NCBI GenBank assembly: GCA_900318355.1
Contig: ONKE01000056.1
Location: 28,313-92,312 of the forward strand
DNA from: an uncultured Bacteroidales bacterium
GTDB taxonomy: Bacteria; Bacteroidota; Bacteroidia; Bacteroidales; UBA932
Length of the DNA stretch: 64,000 bases
Reading direction: 5' to 3'
Shown here: positions 34,979 to 44,312 of the stretch, one piece after another
Numbering within the stretch: the stretch's first letter is position 1
How the letters are laid out: every line of letters starts with the position of its first letter
Translations under genes and position numbers: made by a program
The notes under the pieces: model-generated
Databases searched by the model: none
Told to the model about the DNA's origin: nothing
Seen by the model: only the letters and a program-made list of their open reading frames with translations

Positions 34979-35008
34979 GTATACATTCCCTTCAATTAAG
35001 TGTACATA
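34979..35008. promoter_or_regulatory. 21-bp-spaced direct repeat, candidate AraC-type operator
   Basis: GTATACATT (34979-34987) and GTGTACATA (35000-35008) are direct repeats exactly 21 bp apart, between the two divergent promoters. AraC-family proteins contact half-sites in direct orientation about 21 bp (two helical turns) apart, so this is a good candidate for the hybrid regulator encoded at 35062. Confidence 0.5.
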
Positions 35009-35032
35009 TTTTTCGATTTTGCAATTTTTGTA

Positions 35033-35040
35033 TAACTTTG
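35033..35040 (+). promoter_or_regulatory. -7 box of the hybrid regulator gene
   Basis: TAACTTTG matches TAnnTTTG. A TTTC ending at 35013 lies 19 bp upstream as a possible -33 element. The predicted leader is about 15-20 nt before the ATG at 35062. Confidence 0.6.
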
Positions 35041-35061
35041 TGCGTAAATTACAACGTTTTT

Positions 35062-38000
35062 ATGAGGAAACTGTCCGTTCTGCTGTTTTTCCTGCTCGCT
35101 CCCCTTAGCCTGTCCGCCCAGACGGGAGATGTTGAGTTTCTCACCAGTTCCGACGGCCTTTCCAACAGTTCGGTCAACGTTGTTTTCCAAGACTCGCGCG
35201 GCCTCATGTGGTTCGGCACCTGGGACGGTCTCAACAGTTGGAACGGACGCAATTTCTCAGTGTGGAAATACTCCGCCGGCGACCCCCGCTCCATAAGCGG
35301 GAACGTCGTTCGCGACATCCGTGAAGACTCCGTCGGCCGCCTCTGGGTGTGCACCGACCGCGGCGTCGACAGGTTCGACTCCGCAACCGGCCGCTTCGAA
35401 CGTTTCTTTTCCGAAAAGTCCTACACCCAAGGCGGAGAGCAGCCGTTTTCCATGTATCTTGACTCGACGGGCGTGTATGTCTTCGTCGACAGGTCCGGAC
35501 TCTATTCGCTCGCCGGCGGACGTTTCGGTAAATTGCTCGACAGCGACCTGAATGTCAGGAGGTTCCGCATGGACGGCGACGTGCCGGTCTTTCTCGATAA
35601 GGGCGGAAATATCTATCGCGGCGATACCCGGGTCCCTTCCGACCCCGTCCTGGACCGCTTCAAAGGCAACAACGACTGCTTCGACGACGGAATGACCATG
35701 TACGAAGCCAGGGGCGACGGGCTTCATGCCGGGGGCGTAACCTTGCTCGGCGGTGTCCCCGTGCTTTCAGTCTACAAAGGCACTCAGGATATCCTCTGGG
35801 CAGGAACGGACATGCGCGGCGTCGCCATGATAAAGCCCGACGGGCAGATATTCTTCTCCACTCGGGATGTCTTCGGAGGCAGCGCCGTTCGTTGTTTCAG
35901 CGAAGACGCGGAATCCGGACGTATTCTGGTCGGGACGAAAGGGTCCGGCCTGTTCCTGTTTTCCTCCGAGGGCGAAGTGGTAAGGCATGTCACCGCCGGC
36001 GACCGTCTGCTGTCCAACTCCGTTTATTGCATGGCCGACGACGGACAGACCCTCTGGATGGGCACCGACGGCACCGGACTCAACTATATTGAAAAGCCCG
36101 GCTCGGTCATCCGTCGTCTGGAGGTCCCCGACTCGTTGCGCGCCATGACTCCCTCGTCGGTCTACGACATCCTCCCACGCGGACGCGACACCCTGTGGCT
36201 AGGTACTGCCGGCGGCGGCCTCATGCGCATCACCCTGAAAGGCCACACGATGATCTCCGCAAGGCGTTACGACGCATCCGTGCTTGGAAGCAACGTCGTC
36301 TATTCCGTCATCGACGGCAAGGACTCCACTCTTTGGATAGGTACGCGCGGCGGCGGAGTACGGCGGCTCCATCTTGACGACGACACCGTGGAGGCAATCC
36401 CCTCGGAGTACGATGTCCTCTCGCTCCTGCTTGGCGACGACGGTTCCGTCTGGGCAGGCACAAGCGCCGGTCTGGAACTAATCGGCGCGGAAGGCCTGCG
36501 ACGCCGCTACACCGAACGTGACGGACTGCCGAACAACACGATACACGGCATAGTTCCGGACGACTACGGCAGCCTGTGGGTCAGCACCAACAGGGGCCTC
36601 GCGCTGCTTGATGCCAAGACCGGGGAAATAATCTCCTTCGATGCCACGGACGGCCTGCAGGACAATGAATTTTCCGACGGGGCATATTATCGCAGCCCGA
36701 CTTCGGGCCTGATCTGGTTCGGCGGTATCCGCGGTTTCAGCCGCCTGGACCCACGCCAGTCCCGTGACAGCGGCTATTTTCCGCCCCTTCTTCTGGATTC
36801 ATTCCATCTTGAGAACAAGCCGGCTCCGCTTCAGGAACATCTTCGCGGCGGCAGTCTGACTCTCCGGCATGGCCCGGGTTCTTTCAGCTTCCGCTTCATC
36901 CCGTTGGACTACATCAATTCGCGGCGCTGCGAGCTGCAATACAAATTGGATGGTTTCAATGCGGACTGGGTCCGTCTGGGCACGTCTTCGACCATAGTCT
37001 TTTCCAACCTTCGGCCCGGCAGATATACCCTCAGGGTAAAATGTTCGTCTTCGTCCCGCCAGTGGCTCGAAGAGGGCTATGTCCTCCCGATAAGGATATT
37101 GCCCCATTGGTGGGAAAGCCCCGTGGCCTTCTTCTTCTATATATTGCTGATCGTAGGTATCCTTCAGGCCGTCGTAAAGTTTTTCCGCGACAGGGAAGAG
37201 GCCCGCAAGACGCAGGAAATCACGCGGGCGCGGCTCAAGTTCTACAGCGACATGGGCTATGAATTCTCCAATGCGCTCACGCTGATGCAGGGGCCCGGCG
37301 AGCGCCTGCAGAAAGGGCGCCTGTCGTCCGACCAGAGGCAGTATCTGGAAACCATCGAGGCCGGTTCGGACCGAATGCATACACTTGTCAAACAGTTGAT
37401 TGCGGCAGTGGACGACATCCCGGTCCCGACCGTTCCGGAGCAGCGGGCTGTCCGCCGTGAAAACGACAGCCTCCAGCCCGAAATGCTGCAGGATGCCGAC
37501 CTCCTCATTGTCGGGGACGACGCCGGCATACGCGCATTCATCGGTGCGCTGATGTCCTACCGCTTCAATATCATCGAGTCGCAATCCGGCAATGATGCTA
37601 TCGGCAAGATGCAGGCGTACTCGCCCTCGCTGGTCATATGCGACATGCGGCTGGGCGACATGGACGGCATGGAGTTCGTGACACGGGTGAGAGCAGAACG
37701 CATCCTGCGCCATATTCCCGTGATTATGCTGTCGGCCTCCGACTCGGTCGACCGTCACATCGAGGCCCTGGAAAAGGGTGCCGACGCCTATATTCCCAAG
37801 CCCATCAACCCCCGCTACCTGACGGCCGTCTCCGAAAGCCTGCTCGGCCGCGGAAAGGTCAACAGGGAATATGGCGGTTCCGCTCGCGCCTCGGTTCAGG
37901 AGCTGGCCCACAAGACGGTCAAGAATGAGGACAAGGCCCTGATTGTCATGGTGTCGGATATCATCATCCGCAACATTGACAACAGCGCCCTCTCGGCCGA

Positions 38001-38256
38001 AGACGTTGCCCGCGAGGCTGCGCTCAGCAAGATGCAGCTTTACCGCAAGCTGAAGTCCCTTGTCGGAATGTCGCCGACCGAATTCATCCGCAGCATCCGC
38101 CTGGAAAATGCCCTGAAGCTGCTCAAGACCTCGAACAAGACGGTCCAGGAAATCATGTACGCCTGCGGATTCGCCAACAAGGCCTATTTCTACAGGGAGT
38201 TCCAGAAAAAATTCGGGGTGACCCCGAAGCAATACCGCGACCGGCAGCAGCGTTGA
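35062..38256 (+). CDS. hybrid two-component-like regulator with degenerate kinase core
   Basis: 1064 residues from the ATG at 35062, which opens on a signal peptide ([20 protein letters not shown]). A periplasmic Reg_prop propeller ([19 protein letters not shown] and similar blades) is followed by a Y_Y_Y domain and a membrane helix at about 683-705. A DHp-like helix follows, but the phospho-acceptor position in the usual SHEFRTPL motif is Tyr733 ([10 protein letters not shown]). No HATPase domain follows: after ~75 residues a receiver begins ([11 protein letters not shown]), with Asp861 ([11 protein letters not shown]) and Lys913 (IPKPIN) intact. The AraC HTH occupies ~965-1060. It should sense the PUL glycan and activate the divergent operon, but it cannot autophosphorylate in the ordinary way. 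Confidence 0.9.
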   Translation: MRKLSVLLFFLLAPLSLSAQTGDVEFLTSSDGLSNSSVNVVFQDSRGLMWFGTWDGLNSWNGRNFSVWKYSAGDPRSISGNVVRDIREDSVGRLWVCTDRGVDRFDSATGRFERFFSEKSYTQGGEQPFSMYLDSTGVYVFVDRSGLYSLAGGRFGKLLDSDLNVRRFRMDGDVPVFLDKGGNIYRGDTRVPSDPVLDRFKGNNDCFDDGMTMYEARGDGLHAGGVTLLGGVPVLSVYKGTQDILWAGTDMRGVAMIKPDGQIFFSTRDVFGGSAVRCFSEDAESGRILVGTKGSGLFLFSSEGEVVRHVTAGDRLLSNSVYCMADDGQTLWMGTDGTGLNYIEKPGSVIRRLEVPDSLRAMTPSSVYDILPRGRDTLWLGTAGGGLMRITLKGHTMISARRYDASVLGSNVVYSVIDGKDSTLWIGTRGGGVRRLHLDDDTVEAIPSEYDVLSLLLGDDGSVWAGTSAGLELIGAEGLRRRYTERDGLPNNTIHGIVPDDYGSLWVSTNRGLALLDAKTGEIISFDATDGLQDNEFSDGAYYRSPTSGLIWFGGIRGFSRLDPRQSRDSGYFPPLLLDSFHLENKPAPLQEHLRGGSLTLRHGPGSFSFRFIPLDYINSRRCELQYKLDGFNADWVRLGTSSTIVFSNLRPGRYTLRVKCSSSSRQWLEEGYVLPIRILPHWWESPVAFFFYILLIVGILQAVVKFFRDREEARKTQEITRARLKFYSDMGYEFSNALTLMQGPGERLQKGRLSSDQRQYLETIEAGSDRMHTLVKQLIAAVDDIPVPTVPEQRAVRRENDSLQPEMLQDADLLIVGDDAGIRAFIGALMSYRFNIIESQSGNDAIGKMQAYSPSLVICDMRLGDMDGMEFVTRVRAERILRHIPVIMLSASDSVDRHIEALEKGADAYIPKPINPRYLTAVSESLLGRGKVNREYGGSARASVQELAHKTVKNEDKALIVMVSDIIIRNIDNSALSAEDVAREAALSKMQLYRKLKSLVGMSPTEFIRSIRLENALKLLKTSNKTVQEIMYACGFANKAYFYREFQKKFGVTPKQYRDRQQR

Positions 38257-38281
38257 TTCTTGCGGAAAATCCTTATCTTTG
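38253..38281 (+). promoter_or_regulatory. lepA promoter, leaderless configuration
   Basis: TTG at 38253-38255, 18-bp spacer, TATCTTTG at 38274-38281. The -7 box ends 6 nt before the ATG at 38288, so the mRNA probably begins within a few nt of the start codon. The -33 element overlaps the regulator stop codon. Confidence 0.65.
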
Positions 38282-38287
38282 CAAATT

Positions 38288-40075
38288 ATGAAGCACATTC
38301 GCAATTTCTGCATCATCGCGCATATTGACCATGGCAAGAGCACCCTGGCCGACCGCCTGCTGGAACTTACCAAGACCCTGAGCGACCGCGACATGGAAAA
38401 CCAGGTGCTCGACGACATGGACCTCGAAAAGGAAAAGGGCATCACCATCAAGAGCCACGCCATCCAGATGGAATACCTCTACCATGGTGAAAAATACCTC
38501 CTTAACCTTATCGACACTCCCGGGCACGTGGACTTTTCCTACGAGGTGTCCCGTTCCATCGCATCCTGCGAGGGGGCGCTGCTGGTCGTGGATGCCTCCC
38601 AGGGCATTCAGGCCCAGACCATCTCCAACCTCTACCAGGCCATCGACCATGGTCTGGAGATCATCCCGGTGCTCAACAAGATAGACATGGATTCGGCCCG
38701 TCCCGAGGTCGTGACCGACGAGGTGTGCGACCTGCTTGGATGCAACCCCGAAGATGTATATAAGGTATCCGCCCGCACGGGCGAAGGCGTTGCGCCTCTT
38801 CTGGACGCTATCGTCGAGAAGATTCCCGCCCCGCAGGGCGACCCCCAGGCCCCCCTCCAGGCCCTCATCTTCGATTCGGTGTTCAATTCCTTCCGCGGCA
38901 TCATAGCCTATTTCAAGGTCAAGAACGGTTCCATCCGCAAGGGCGACAAAGTCAAGTTCTTCAACACCGGGATGGAATACGAAGCTGACGAAGTCGGAGT
39001 GCTGAAACTGCGTCTGCAGCCCACTGAGGAGGTATCCTGCGGCGACGTGGGCTACATTATATCCGGCATCAAGTCGGCCGCCGAAGTCAAGGTCGGCGAC
39101 ACAATCACTCATGTTGCAAGGCCTTGCAGCGAGGCCATCGCCGGGTTCGAGGAAGTGAAGCCGATGCTTTTCGCCGGCATGTACCCCGTCCAGGCCGACC
39201 GCTACGAAGACCTCCGCGCCACGCTCGAAAAGTTCCAGCTCAACGACGCCTCCTTCGTCTATGAGCCGGAAAGCTCCCTTGCCCTGGGCTTCGGCTTCCG
39301 CTGCGGCTTCCTCGGCCTTCTCCACATGGAAATCGTCCAGGAACGTCTCTTCCGCGAGTTTGCGATGGACGTCATAACCACCGTCCCCAACGTCTCCTAC
39401 AAGGTCTACACGACAAAAGGGGAGTGCCTCGACGTACACAACCCTTCGGGTCTTCCCGCTCCCACCCTCATCGACCATATCGAAGAGCCCTATATCCGTG
39501 CCCAGATCATCACCAACACCGAATTCTACGGCCCGGTGATGAAGCTCTGCATCGATAAGCGCGGCACCCTCATCGGCCAGCACTACATCACCTCCGACCG
39601 CGTGGAGCTGACCTACGAGATGCCCCTGTCGGAGATCGTATTCGATTTCTACGACAAACTCAAGTCCATCTCAAAGGGCTATGCCTCATTTGATTACCAT
39701 ATCAAAGGCTATCGCCCGGCGCGGCTTGTCAAGCTCGACATCCTCCTCAACGGCGACCCTGCCGACGCCCTGTCCACCCTCATCCACGAGGACCATGCCT
39801 ACGACTTCGGCCGCAAGATTTGCCTCAAGCTCAAGGACCTTATCCCGCGCCAGCAGTTCGACATAGCCATCCAGGCCGCCATCGGCGCGAAGATCATCGC
39901 CCGCGAGACCGTCCGCCAGGTGCGTAAAGACGTGACTGCCAAGTGCTACGGCGGCGATATCACCCGTAAGCGCAAGCTCCTCGAAAAGCAGAAGGAAGGC
40001 AAGAAGCGCATGCGGCAGATCGGTACCGTGCAGGTGCCCCAGAGCGCCTTCATGGCAGTCCTCAAACTCGATTGA
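38288..40075 (+). CDS. lepA: elongation factor 4 (LepA)
   Basis: 595 residues from the ATG at 38288 (a TTG nine bases earlier is in frame but lies in the promoter). GTPase motifs: AHIDHGKST (G1), KGITIKSH (G2), DTPGHVDF (G3), NKID (G4). Then come the EF-G-like domains and the LepA-specific C-terminal domain ending [16 protein letters not shown], with QLRQVRKDV-like and [17 protein letters not shown] blocks. LepA is a ribosome-associated GTPase affecting translation initiation or back-translocation. It is first in an operon with a glycosyltransferase 4 nt downstream and menA. Length is normal. Confidence 0.97.
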   Translation: MKHIRNFCIIAHIDHGKSTLADRLLELTKTLSDRDMENQVLDDMDLEKEKGITIKSHAIQMEYLYHGEKYLLNLIDTPGHVDFSYEVSRSIASCEGALLVVDASQGIQAQTISNLYQAIDHGLEIIPVLNKIDMDSARPEVVTDEVCDLLGCNPEDVYKVSARTGEGVAPLLDAIVEKIPAPQGDPQAPLQALIFDSVFNSFRGIIAYFKVKNGSIRKGDKVKFFNTGMEYEADEVGVLKLRLQPTEEVSCGDVGYIISGIKSAAEVKVGDTITHVARPCSEAIAGFEEVKPMLFAGMYPVQADRYEDLRATLEKFQLNDASFVYEPESSLALGFGFRCGFLGLLHMEIVQERLFREFAMDVITTVPNVSYKVYTTKGECLDVHNPSGLPAPTLIDHIEEPYIRAQIITNTEFYGPVMKLCIDKRGTLIGQHYITSDRVELTYEMPLSEIVFDFYDKLKSISKGYASFDYHIKGYRPARLVKLDILLNGDPADALSTLIHEDHAYDFGRKICLKLKDLIPRQQFDIAIQAAIGAKIIARETVRQVRKDVTAKCYGGDITRKRKLLEKQKEGKKRMRQIGTVQVPQSAFMAVLKLD

Positions 40076-40079
40076 CGCC

Positions 40080-40907
40080 ATGATGCAGGTTGCTGTCCTC
40101 CTTACCGTTTTCAACCGGCGTGAAAAGACTCTCGCCTGTCTGGACGAGGTATTCCGTCAGGCCGACGCCCTTAAGGCCCTCGAGCAATATTCCTTCAAGG
40201 TGTGGATGACGGACGACGGTTGCACGGACGGCACTCCGGAGGCGGTTCGCCAGCGTTATCCTCATGTCAACATCCTCCAGGGTGGAAATCTCTATTGGAA
40301 CCGCGGCATGCGTCTGGCCTGGGACGCCGCCTCGGCCGAAGATCCCGACTTCTACCTTTGGATAAACGACGACACGATGCTGCGTGACGGCGCGCTGGCA
40401 GTTCTTCTGGAGACGTCTACCTTCCTCCGCCACAAGGCCATTGTCGTTGGCACGGCGGCCGGTGCCGAGGGTGCCCTGAGCTACGGCGGACGGGCCAAAT
40501 CCGACAAAATCGTCGAGCCCGACCCCGACATCCCCGTATCGTGCTGGACCTTCAACGGCAACCTTGTACTGGTGCCTCGCGCCGTATGGAAGGTGCTCGG
40601 CAACCTCGACCCCGGCTATTCCCACAGCTACGGCGACTTCGACTATGGCGTGCGTGCCGTCAAGGCGGGGATCACCCGTGCCGTCGCTCCCGGCGTTCTG
40701 GCCGACTGCCCGCGCAATCCCGGCGTTGAGCCGTGGCGCTCGTCGTCGCAGCCGCTTGCCCGCCGTTATAAATTCCTGCTCAGCCCCAAGGGCCGTCCGC
40801 CCAGGGAGCAGTTCCGTTACGATGTGCGCAGTTCGGGCTTTTTCTGGGCTGTCGCCCATATGATTTCCATCAACTTCAAAGTGCTTTTCCCCAAACGCGA
40901 TGCGTAG
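40080..40907 (+). CDS. family 2 glycosyltransferase
   Basis: 275 residues, no signal peptide. The GT-A fold is seen from LLTVFNRREKTLACLDEV, the nucleotide-sugar block MTDDGCTDGTPEAV, GGNLYWNRGMRLAW and the DxD-like INDDTMLRDGAL, with SYGDFDYGVRAVKAG near the acceptor site. Such enzymes transfer sugars to cell-envelope polysaccharides; the rhamnosyltransferase-like NLYWNRG block is common in O-antigen or capsule enzymes. It lies 4 nt after lepA, and its end overlaps menA by 8 nt, although no other envelope glycan genes are adjacent. Acceptor unknown. Confidence 0.88.
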   Translation: MMQVAVLLTVFNRREKTLACLDEVFRQADALKALEQYSFKVWMTDDGCTDGTPEAVRQRYPHVNILQGGNLYWNRGMRLAWDAASAEDPDFYLWINDDTMLRDGALAVLLETSTFLRHKAIVVGTAAGAEGALSYGGRAKSDKIVEPDPDIPVSCWTFNGNLVLVPRAVWKVLGNLDPGYSHSYGDFDYGVRAVKAGITRAVAPGVLADCPRNPGVEPWRSSSQPLARRYKFLLSPKGRPPREQFRYDVRSSGFFWAVAHMISINFKVLFPKRDA

Positions 40908-41808
40908 AATAAAGGCAGCTTTGCGCTCCATGCGCCTCCGCACCCTTCCGCTGTCCCTGGCGGGAGTGTTGCTGGGCATCCTGCTGGCCACGTCCGATTT
41001 TCAGGTCAGCCTAGTCGCGGCATTGCTAATAATGCTCACGACGGTCAATCTCCAGATACTTTCCAACCTGTGCAACGAGCTCGGAGACGTGCTCCACGGC
41101 ACCGACAGGGCCGACCGGCAGGGGCCGCAGTACGGGCTCAACGGCGGCGAGCTGTCGATTGGCGGAATGAAATGGCTGATAGGCATTTTCGTAGTCCTGT
41201 GCATCGCCTCGGGCCTCGCGATGATTTGGGCGTCGTTCGGTACGCTGCTGTCGCTTGAGGCCATCTGCCTGATGATGCTCGGCGCCGCTGCGATTGGCGG
41301 AGCGATGAAATACACCCTCGGCCGCAACCCCTACGGCTACAGGGGGCTGGGCGACGTCTACGTTTTCCTGTTTTTCGGCCTCGTGGCTGTGCTGGGAAGC
41401 TATTTCGTGGCGGCCCACACCATAGATTCATGGTGGCTCATACTGCCCGCCTGCGGCATGGGTTTCTTCAGTATGGGAGTTCTGAATGTCAATAATATAC
41501 GCGACATGAAGTCCGACGCGGCAACTCGCGTCACCGTGGCCATCCGCCTCGGCCTCCGCGGCGCACGCATCTACCAGACGGCCCTGATAGTCGCCGGGTG
41601 GGCCTGCATGCTGGCCTATTGCTTGTTGAGGATTTTCGACCCGTGGCACTATCTGTTCGTGCTCACGCTGCCGCTTTACGTGATTCACCTCCGCGGAGTC
41701 TGGACCCGTGAAGACCGCGCCCTCGACCCCATGCTCCCGCTGCTGGTCATTTCCACCTTCGCCCTGTCGCTGCTGATGGGACTGGGCTTCGTTGTGTTCC
41801 TACTGTAG
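40900..41808 (+). CDS. menA: 1,4-dihydroxy-2-naphthoate polyprenyltransferase
   Basis: 302 residues with about eight or nine membrane helices. UbiA-superfamily aspartate motifs: NLCNELGDVLHGTDRADR (NxxxDxxxxxxD type) and NVNNIRDMKSDAATR (second Asp-rich loop). RLRTLPLSLAGVLLG at the start is typical of MenA. It attaches the polyprenyl tail to 1,4-dihydroxy-2-naphthoate in menaquinone synthesis. The next gene, on the opposite strand and overlapping by 9 bp, encodes the methyltransferase of the following step. Confidence 0.93.
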   Translation: MRRIKAALRSMRLRTLPLSLAGVLLGILLATSDFQVSLVAALLIMLTTVNLQILSNLCNELGDVLHGTDRADRQGPQYGLNGGELSIGGMKWLIGIFVVLCIASGLAMIWASFGTLLSLEAICLMMLGAAAIGGAMKYTLGRNPYGYRGLGDVYVFLFFGLVAVLGSYFVAAHTIDSWWLILPACGMGFFSMGVLNVNNIRDMKSDAATRVTVAIRLGLRGARIYQTALIVAGWACMLAYCLLRIFDPWHYLFVLTLPLYVIHLRGVWTREDRALDPMLPLLVISTFALSLLMGLGFVVFLL

Positions 41809-42513
41809 TTTCTCGCCGCAATACATCCGGCATATGCCAAAGGTGAAGGCCTTGTGGCGGACGTTGGCGTAGCCGCAATCCTTGAGCGTGGCCATGAAGG
41901 CTTTCCTGCCCGGAAACTTCGTCACGCTGGCCGGAAGATAGTTGTAGGCCGCCTTGTCGCCGGAAATGCCGCCGCCGATTTTCGGCAGGATGTGGAGGAA
42001 ATAGAGATTGTAGGCCCAGCGGATCAGGCGGTTTTCGGGGACGGATAGTTCGAGGATTACGAGTTTCCCCCCTGGCCGCAGGACGCGGAGCATTTCGCGC
42101 AGCCCTTTCTCGCGGTTTTCGAAGTTCCGTATCCCGAAGGCGATGGTCACCCGGTCGAAGCTCCCGTCCGGGAATGGTAGCGCCTCGCCGTCGCCTTGCC
42201 GAGCCTCGATGCGGCTCTCCAGGCCCTCCTCGGCCACTTTCTTCCGCATCACTTCCAGCATCCCCTCCGACAGGTCCACTCCCGTGACGCGGCTGCCCGG
42301 AACCCCTTTGGCTATGGCGATGGAGAAGTCTCCGGTCCCGCATGCCAGGTCCAGGACGTCGATTTCCTCCTCCCGGCCCGGTGCGGCTGCGATTTCCCCA
42401 AGCGCCCTGCGGCGCCAGCTTTTGTCCACATCAAGGGACATTATGTGATTCAGTCTGTCATAGTCGCCGGCGATGTTGTCGAACATTTGCCGGACCTGTT
42501 CCTTTTTCGGCAT
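41800..42513 (-). CDS. ubiE: demethylmenaquinone methyltransferase (MenG/UbiE)
   Basis: 237 residues. UbiE/COQ5 signatures: VRQMFDNIAGDYDRLNHIMSL, the SAM-binding loop VLDLACGTGDFSIA, DGEALPFPDGSFDRVTIAFGIRNFENREKGLREMLRVLRPGGKLVILEL and YNYLPASVTKFPGRKAF. It methylates demethylmenaquinone, the last step of menaquinone synthesis. It is convergent with menA and has its own promoter at 42537-42567. Confidence 0.95.
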   Translation of the reverse strand: MPKKEQVRQMFDNIAGDYDRLNHIMSLDVDKSWRRRALGEIAAAPGREEEIDVLDLACGTGDFSIAIAKGVPGSRVTGVDLSEGMLEVMRKKVAEEGLESRIEARQGDGEALPFPDGSFDRVTIAFGIRNFENREKGLREMLRVLRPGGKLVILELSVPENRLIRWAYNLYFLHILPKIGGGISGDKAAYNYLPASVTKFPGRKAFMATLKDCGYANVRHKAFTFGICRMYCGEKLQ

Positions 42514-42536
42514 GGGCCTGTGTTTTTCCTTGTCTG

Positions 42537-42567
42537 CAAAGTTAGCAAGAAATCAGGGTTATTGAAA
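42537..42567 (-). promoter_or_regulatory. ubiE promoter
   Basis: On the minus strand TTTC (42564-42567), a 19-bp spacer and TAACTTTG (42537-42544). The predicted leader before the ATG at 42513 is about 18-20 nt. Confidence 0.65.
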
Positions 42568-42637
42568 GTTGCTCTTTTCTGAGCATTCGATTTTACTCCT
42601 AAGGGACAAAAAGTTCCTAAAATGGAATATTTTAGCT

Positions 42638-42781
42638 GTTCCAATGGCACAGACCTTGCAGTATGTTCAACCGAATAGTTTTTTCATAGGTTAAGTTTTA
42701 GGTTAGAATTGGAACGGCTTGCGTTGTGAAACGCGAGCCGTTCGTCTATATATACGGCTGCAGCCGCCAGCGCTTCGCGCT
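42638..42781 (+). promoter_or_regulatory. structured intergenic region with alternative pairings
   Basis: The 327-bp gap between ubiE and the secreted-protein gene holds no ORF of interest but much potential structure. A 14-bp stem at 42712-42743 pairs GAACGGCTTGCGTT with AACGCGAGCCGTTC (one G-U, loop GTGA). CGGCTGCAGCCG at 42755-42766 is a perfect palindrome. AGCGC-TTC-GCGCT at 42769-42781 is a tight hairpin. GTTCCAAT (42638-42645) could also pair with ATTGGAAC (42708-42715), which shares GAAC with the 14-bp stem, so the two folds exclude each other. No T-tract follows. It could be a small RNA or a cis element; strand of transcription is unknown. Confidence 0.4.
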
Positions 42782-42827
42782 AAACACACTTGGCAACATC
42801 TCACGAAACGCATATAAAAAAATTTGC

Positions 42828-42835
42828 TATCTTTG
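42828..42835 (+). promoter_or_regulatory. -7 box, leaderless configuration
   Basis: TATCTTTG ends 5 nt before the ATG at 42841. No clear -33 element was found. Confidence 0.55.
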
Positions 42836-42840
42836 TGGGC

Positions 42841-43446
42841 ATGAAGGCAAAATGGATTATCGCCTGCATACTTGCGGGTTTCATGATACATACTCCAATG
42901 AAAGCACAAGAGCTTGTAAAAGGACTGGACCAGAGCCAGTCGTTCACGGCATCGTCAGACGCCATTTTCACCTTTCAGGCCTATGGGAAGACGTTCCGCG
43001 CCATATCGCTTTGGTACGGCAGTTCGGTAGTCGTCGCAGTTGAAGAAGCCGGTCTCGGACGGGCCATCGTCTATGAAGCCGGCAAGCCGCGCGGAGCCGA
43101 ATCGAGTTCCCCCAGGATAGGTTTCACCGGCGATTCGGAGAGCAAGACCAACCGCTATCAGATTGGTACGCACGACTTTACCAACAATGGCCAGGCCGAA
43201 CTCGTAATCGCCGTCAGCGACGGGTCCGACGGCCTTGGAGTCTATGTATTTGCCTTTGGCGGCACCTCGTGGTCTCCTGTCGGCGAAATGGTGACAGAGC
43301 ATAAAGGCATCGGCGGCTGCCGCATCTTCCGCCAGGCCCTCACCATGAAAGGCCGGGACAACGTCCTCTACTCCTGGACCTGCCACGGCTCCACCTTCGA
43401 CTTCCTCTCCAGCGACCACTCCGACAACCCTCAGCTGCTCTATTAG
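42841..43446 (+). CDS. secreted protein of unknown function
   Basis: 201 residues from the ATG at 42841, which begins a signal peptide (MKAKWIIACILAGFMIHTPMKAQ). This start is supported by the -7 box 5 nt upstream. The mature protein is beta-rich (AIFTFQAYGKTFRAISLWYGSSVVVAVE; AELVIAVSDGSDGLGVYVFAFGG), with two Cys in its C-terminal part. No family recognised. A VCBS/FG-GAP-like reading of DFTNNGQAELVIAV is possible, since this resembles a single 'D.N.DG..D.v.' repeat, but only one copy is seen. It is convergent with miaA, overlapping by about 4 bp. Confidence 0.7.
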   Translation: MKAKWIIACILAGFMIHTPMKAQELVKGLDQSQSFTASSDAIFTFQAYGKTFRAISLWYGSSVVVAVEEAGLGRAIVYEAGKPRGAESSSPRIGFTGDSESKTNRYQIGTHDFTNNGQAELVIAVSDGSDGLGVYVFAFGGTSWSPVGEMVTEHKGIGGCRIFRQALTMKGRDNVLYSWTCHGSTFDFLSSDHSDNPQLLY

Positions 43447-44309
43447 ATTTCGACCCAGCGGACGGAAGGGTCGCGGCGCCACCAGGAAAGCTGTTTCTTG
43501 GCATAGTGGCGGGTGTTGGTCTGTATGCGCCCGATGGCCTCGTCGAGCGACATTTCGCCGTCGTGGTCGAGCCATTCGAAGATTTCCCGGTAGCCGACCG
43601 TCTTGAGAGCCGTGCAGTCGCGAAGCGGCAGAAGCCCGCGGACTTCGTCGACCAGGCCGTCGTCAATCATCTGCAGGACGCGCCGGTCGATGCGGGCATA
43701 AAGTGCCTCTCGCGGCCGCCAGAGGCAGATTTTCTCAATTTCAAACGACCTTTGTTTAGGGGCGGACAGTTTGAAGGAAGTAAAGCTCCTGCCCGAGAGC
43801 AGGCACACTTCCAGGGCCCTCAGCACCCGTGCCGGATTGGCTATGTCGATGGTGTCGTAGGCCTCGGGGTCGAGCCTTCGCAAATCCATCCGAAGCGATT
43901 CCACCCCCTCGGCGGCAAGTCGCGCGGCCAGTTCGCTCCGTAGCTGCTCGTCGGCCGGCGGGACAGCGTCCAGTCCATTGCAGACGGCGTCGATGTAAAA
44001 ACCTGATCCGCCGCACATTACCAAGGTCTCATGCCCCCGGGCAAACAGATCCTCGATGAGCGCGATGGCGTCGAGCTCATACATCCCCGCGGTGTAGAGT
44101 TCGCGCACGGAGCGGGTCTGGATGAAATAGTGGGGGACGGCAGCGAGTTCCTCGGGGGAGGGAACGGCGGTGCCGATGGTCATTTCTTTGTAGAATTGCC
44201 TTGAGTCACAGTTGATTACGGGAGATCCGCAGCGCAGTGCCAAGTCGATGGCGTAGGCGGTCTTGCCTACACCGGTGGGACCAGTGACTATGACCAGTCG
44301 CCGGCCCAC
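43443..44309 (-). CDS. miaA: tRNA dimethylallyltransferase (MiaA)
   Basis: 288 residues, slightly short for MiaA (~300-315). P-loop VTGPTGVGKTAYAIDLA, NCDSRQFYKEMTIGTA (the DSxQxY substrate block), VMCGGSGFYIDAVCNGLD, IANPARVLRALEV and the C-terminal NTRHYAKKQLSWWRRD typical of the family. It transfers dimethylallyl to A37 of tRNAs reading UNN codons. It starts 3 nt after the stop of the pRiA4b-type gene and is probably co-transcribed with it. Confidence 0.95.
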   Translation of the reverse strand: MGRRLVIVTGPTGVGKTAYAIDLALRCGSPVINCDSRQFYKEMTIGTAVPSPEELAAVPHYFIQTRSVRELYTAGMYELDAIALIEDLFARGHETLVMCGGSGFYIDAVCNGLDAVPPADEQLRSELAARLAAEGVESLRMDLRRLDPEAYDTIDIANPARVLRALEVCLLSGRSFTSFKLSAPKQRSFEIEKICLWRPREALYARIDRRVLQMIDDGLVDEVRGLLPLRDCTALKTVGYREIFEWLDHDGEMSLDEAIGRIQTNTRHYAKKQLSWWRRDPSVRWVEI

Positions 44310-44312
44310 CTG

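Noticed and set aside
38279-38287. TTG at 38279 as the lepA start
   Set aside because: It lies inside the -7 promoter box, and LepA proteins begin with the MKHIRNF-type sequence encoded from the ATG at 38288.
42712-42743. 14-bp stem-loop as an intrinsic terminator
   Set aside because: No T-tract follows on either strand, and neither flanking gene ends here; both start divergently.
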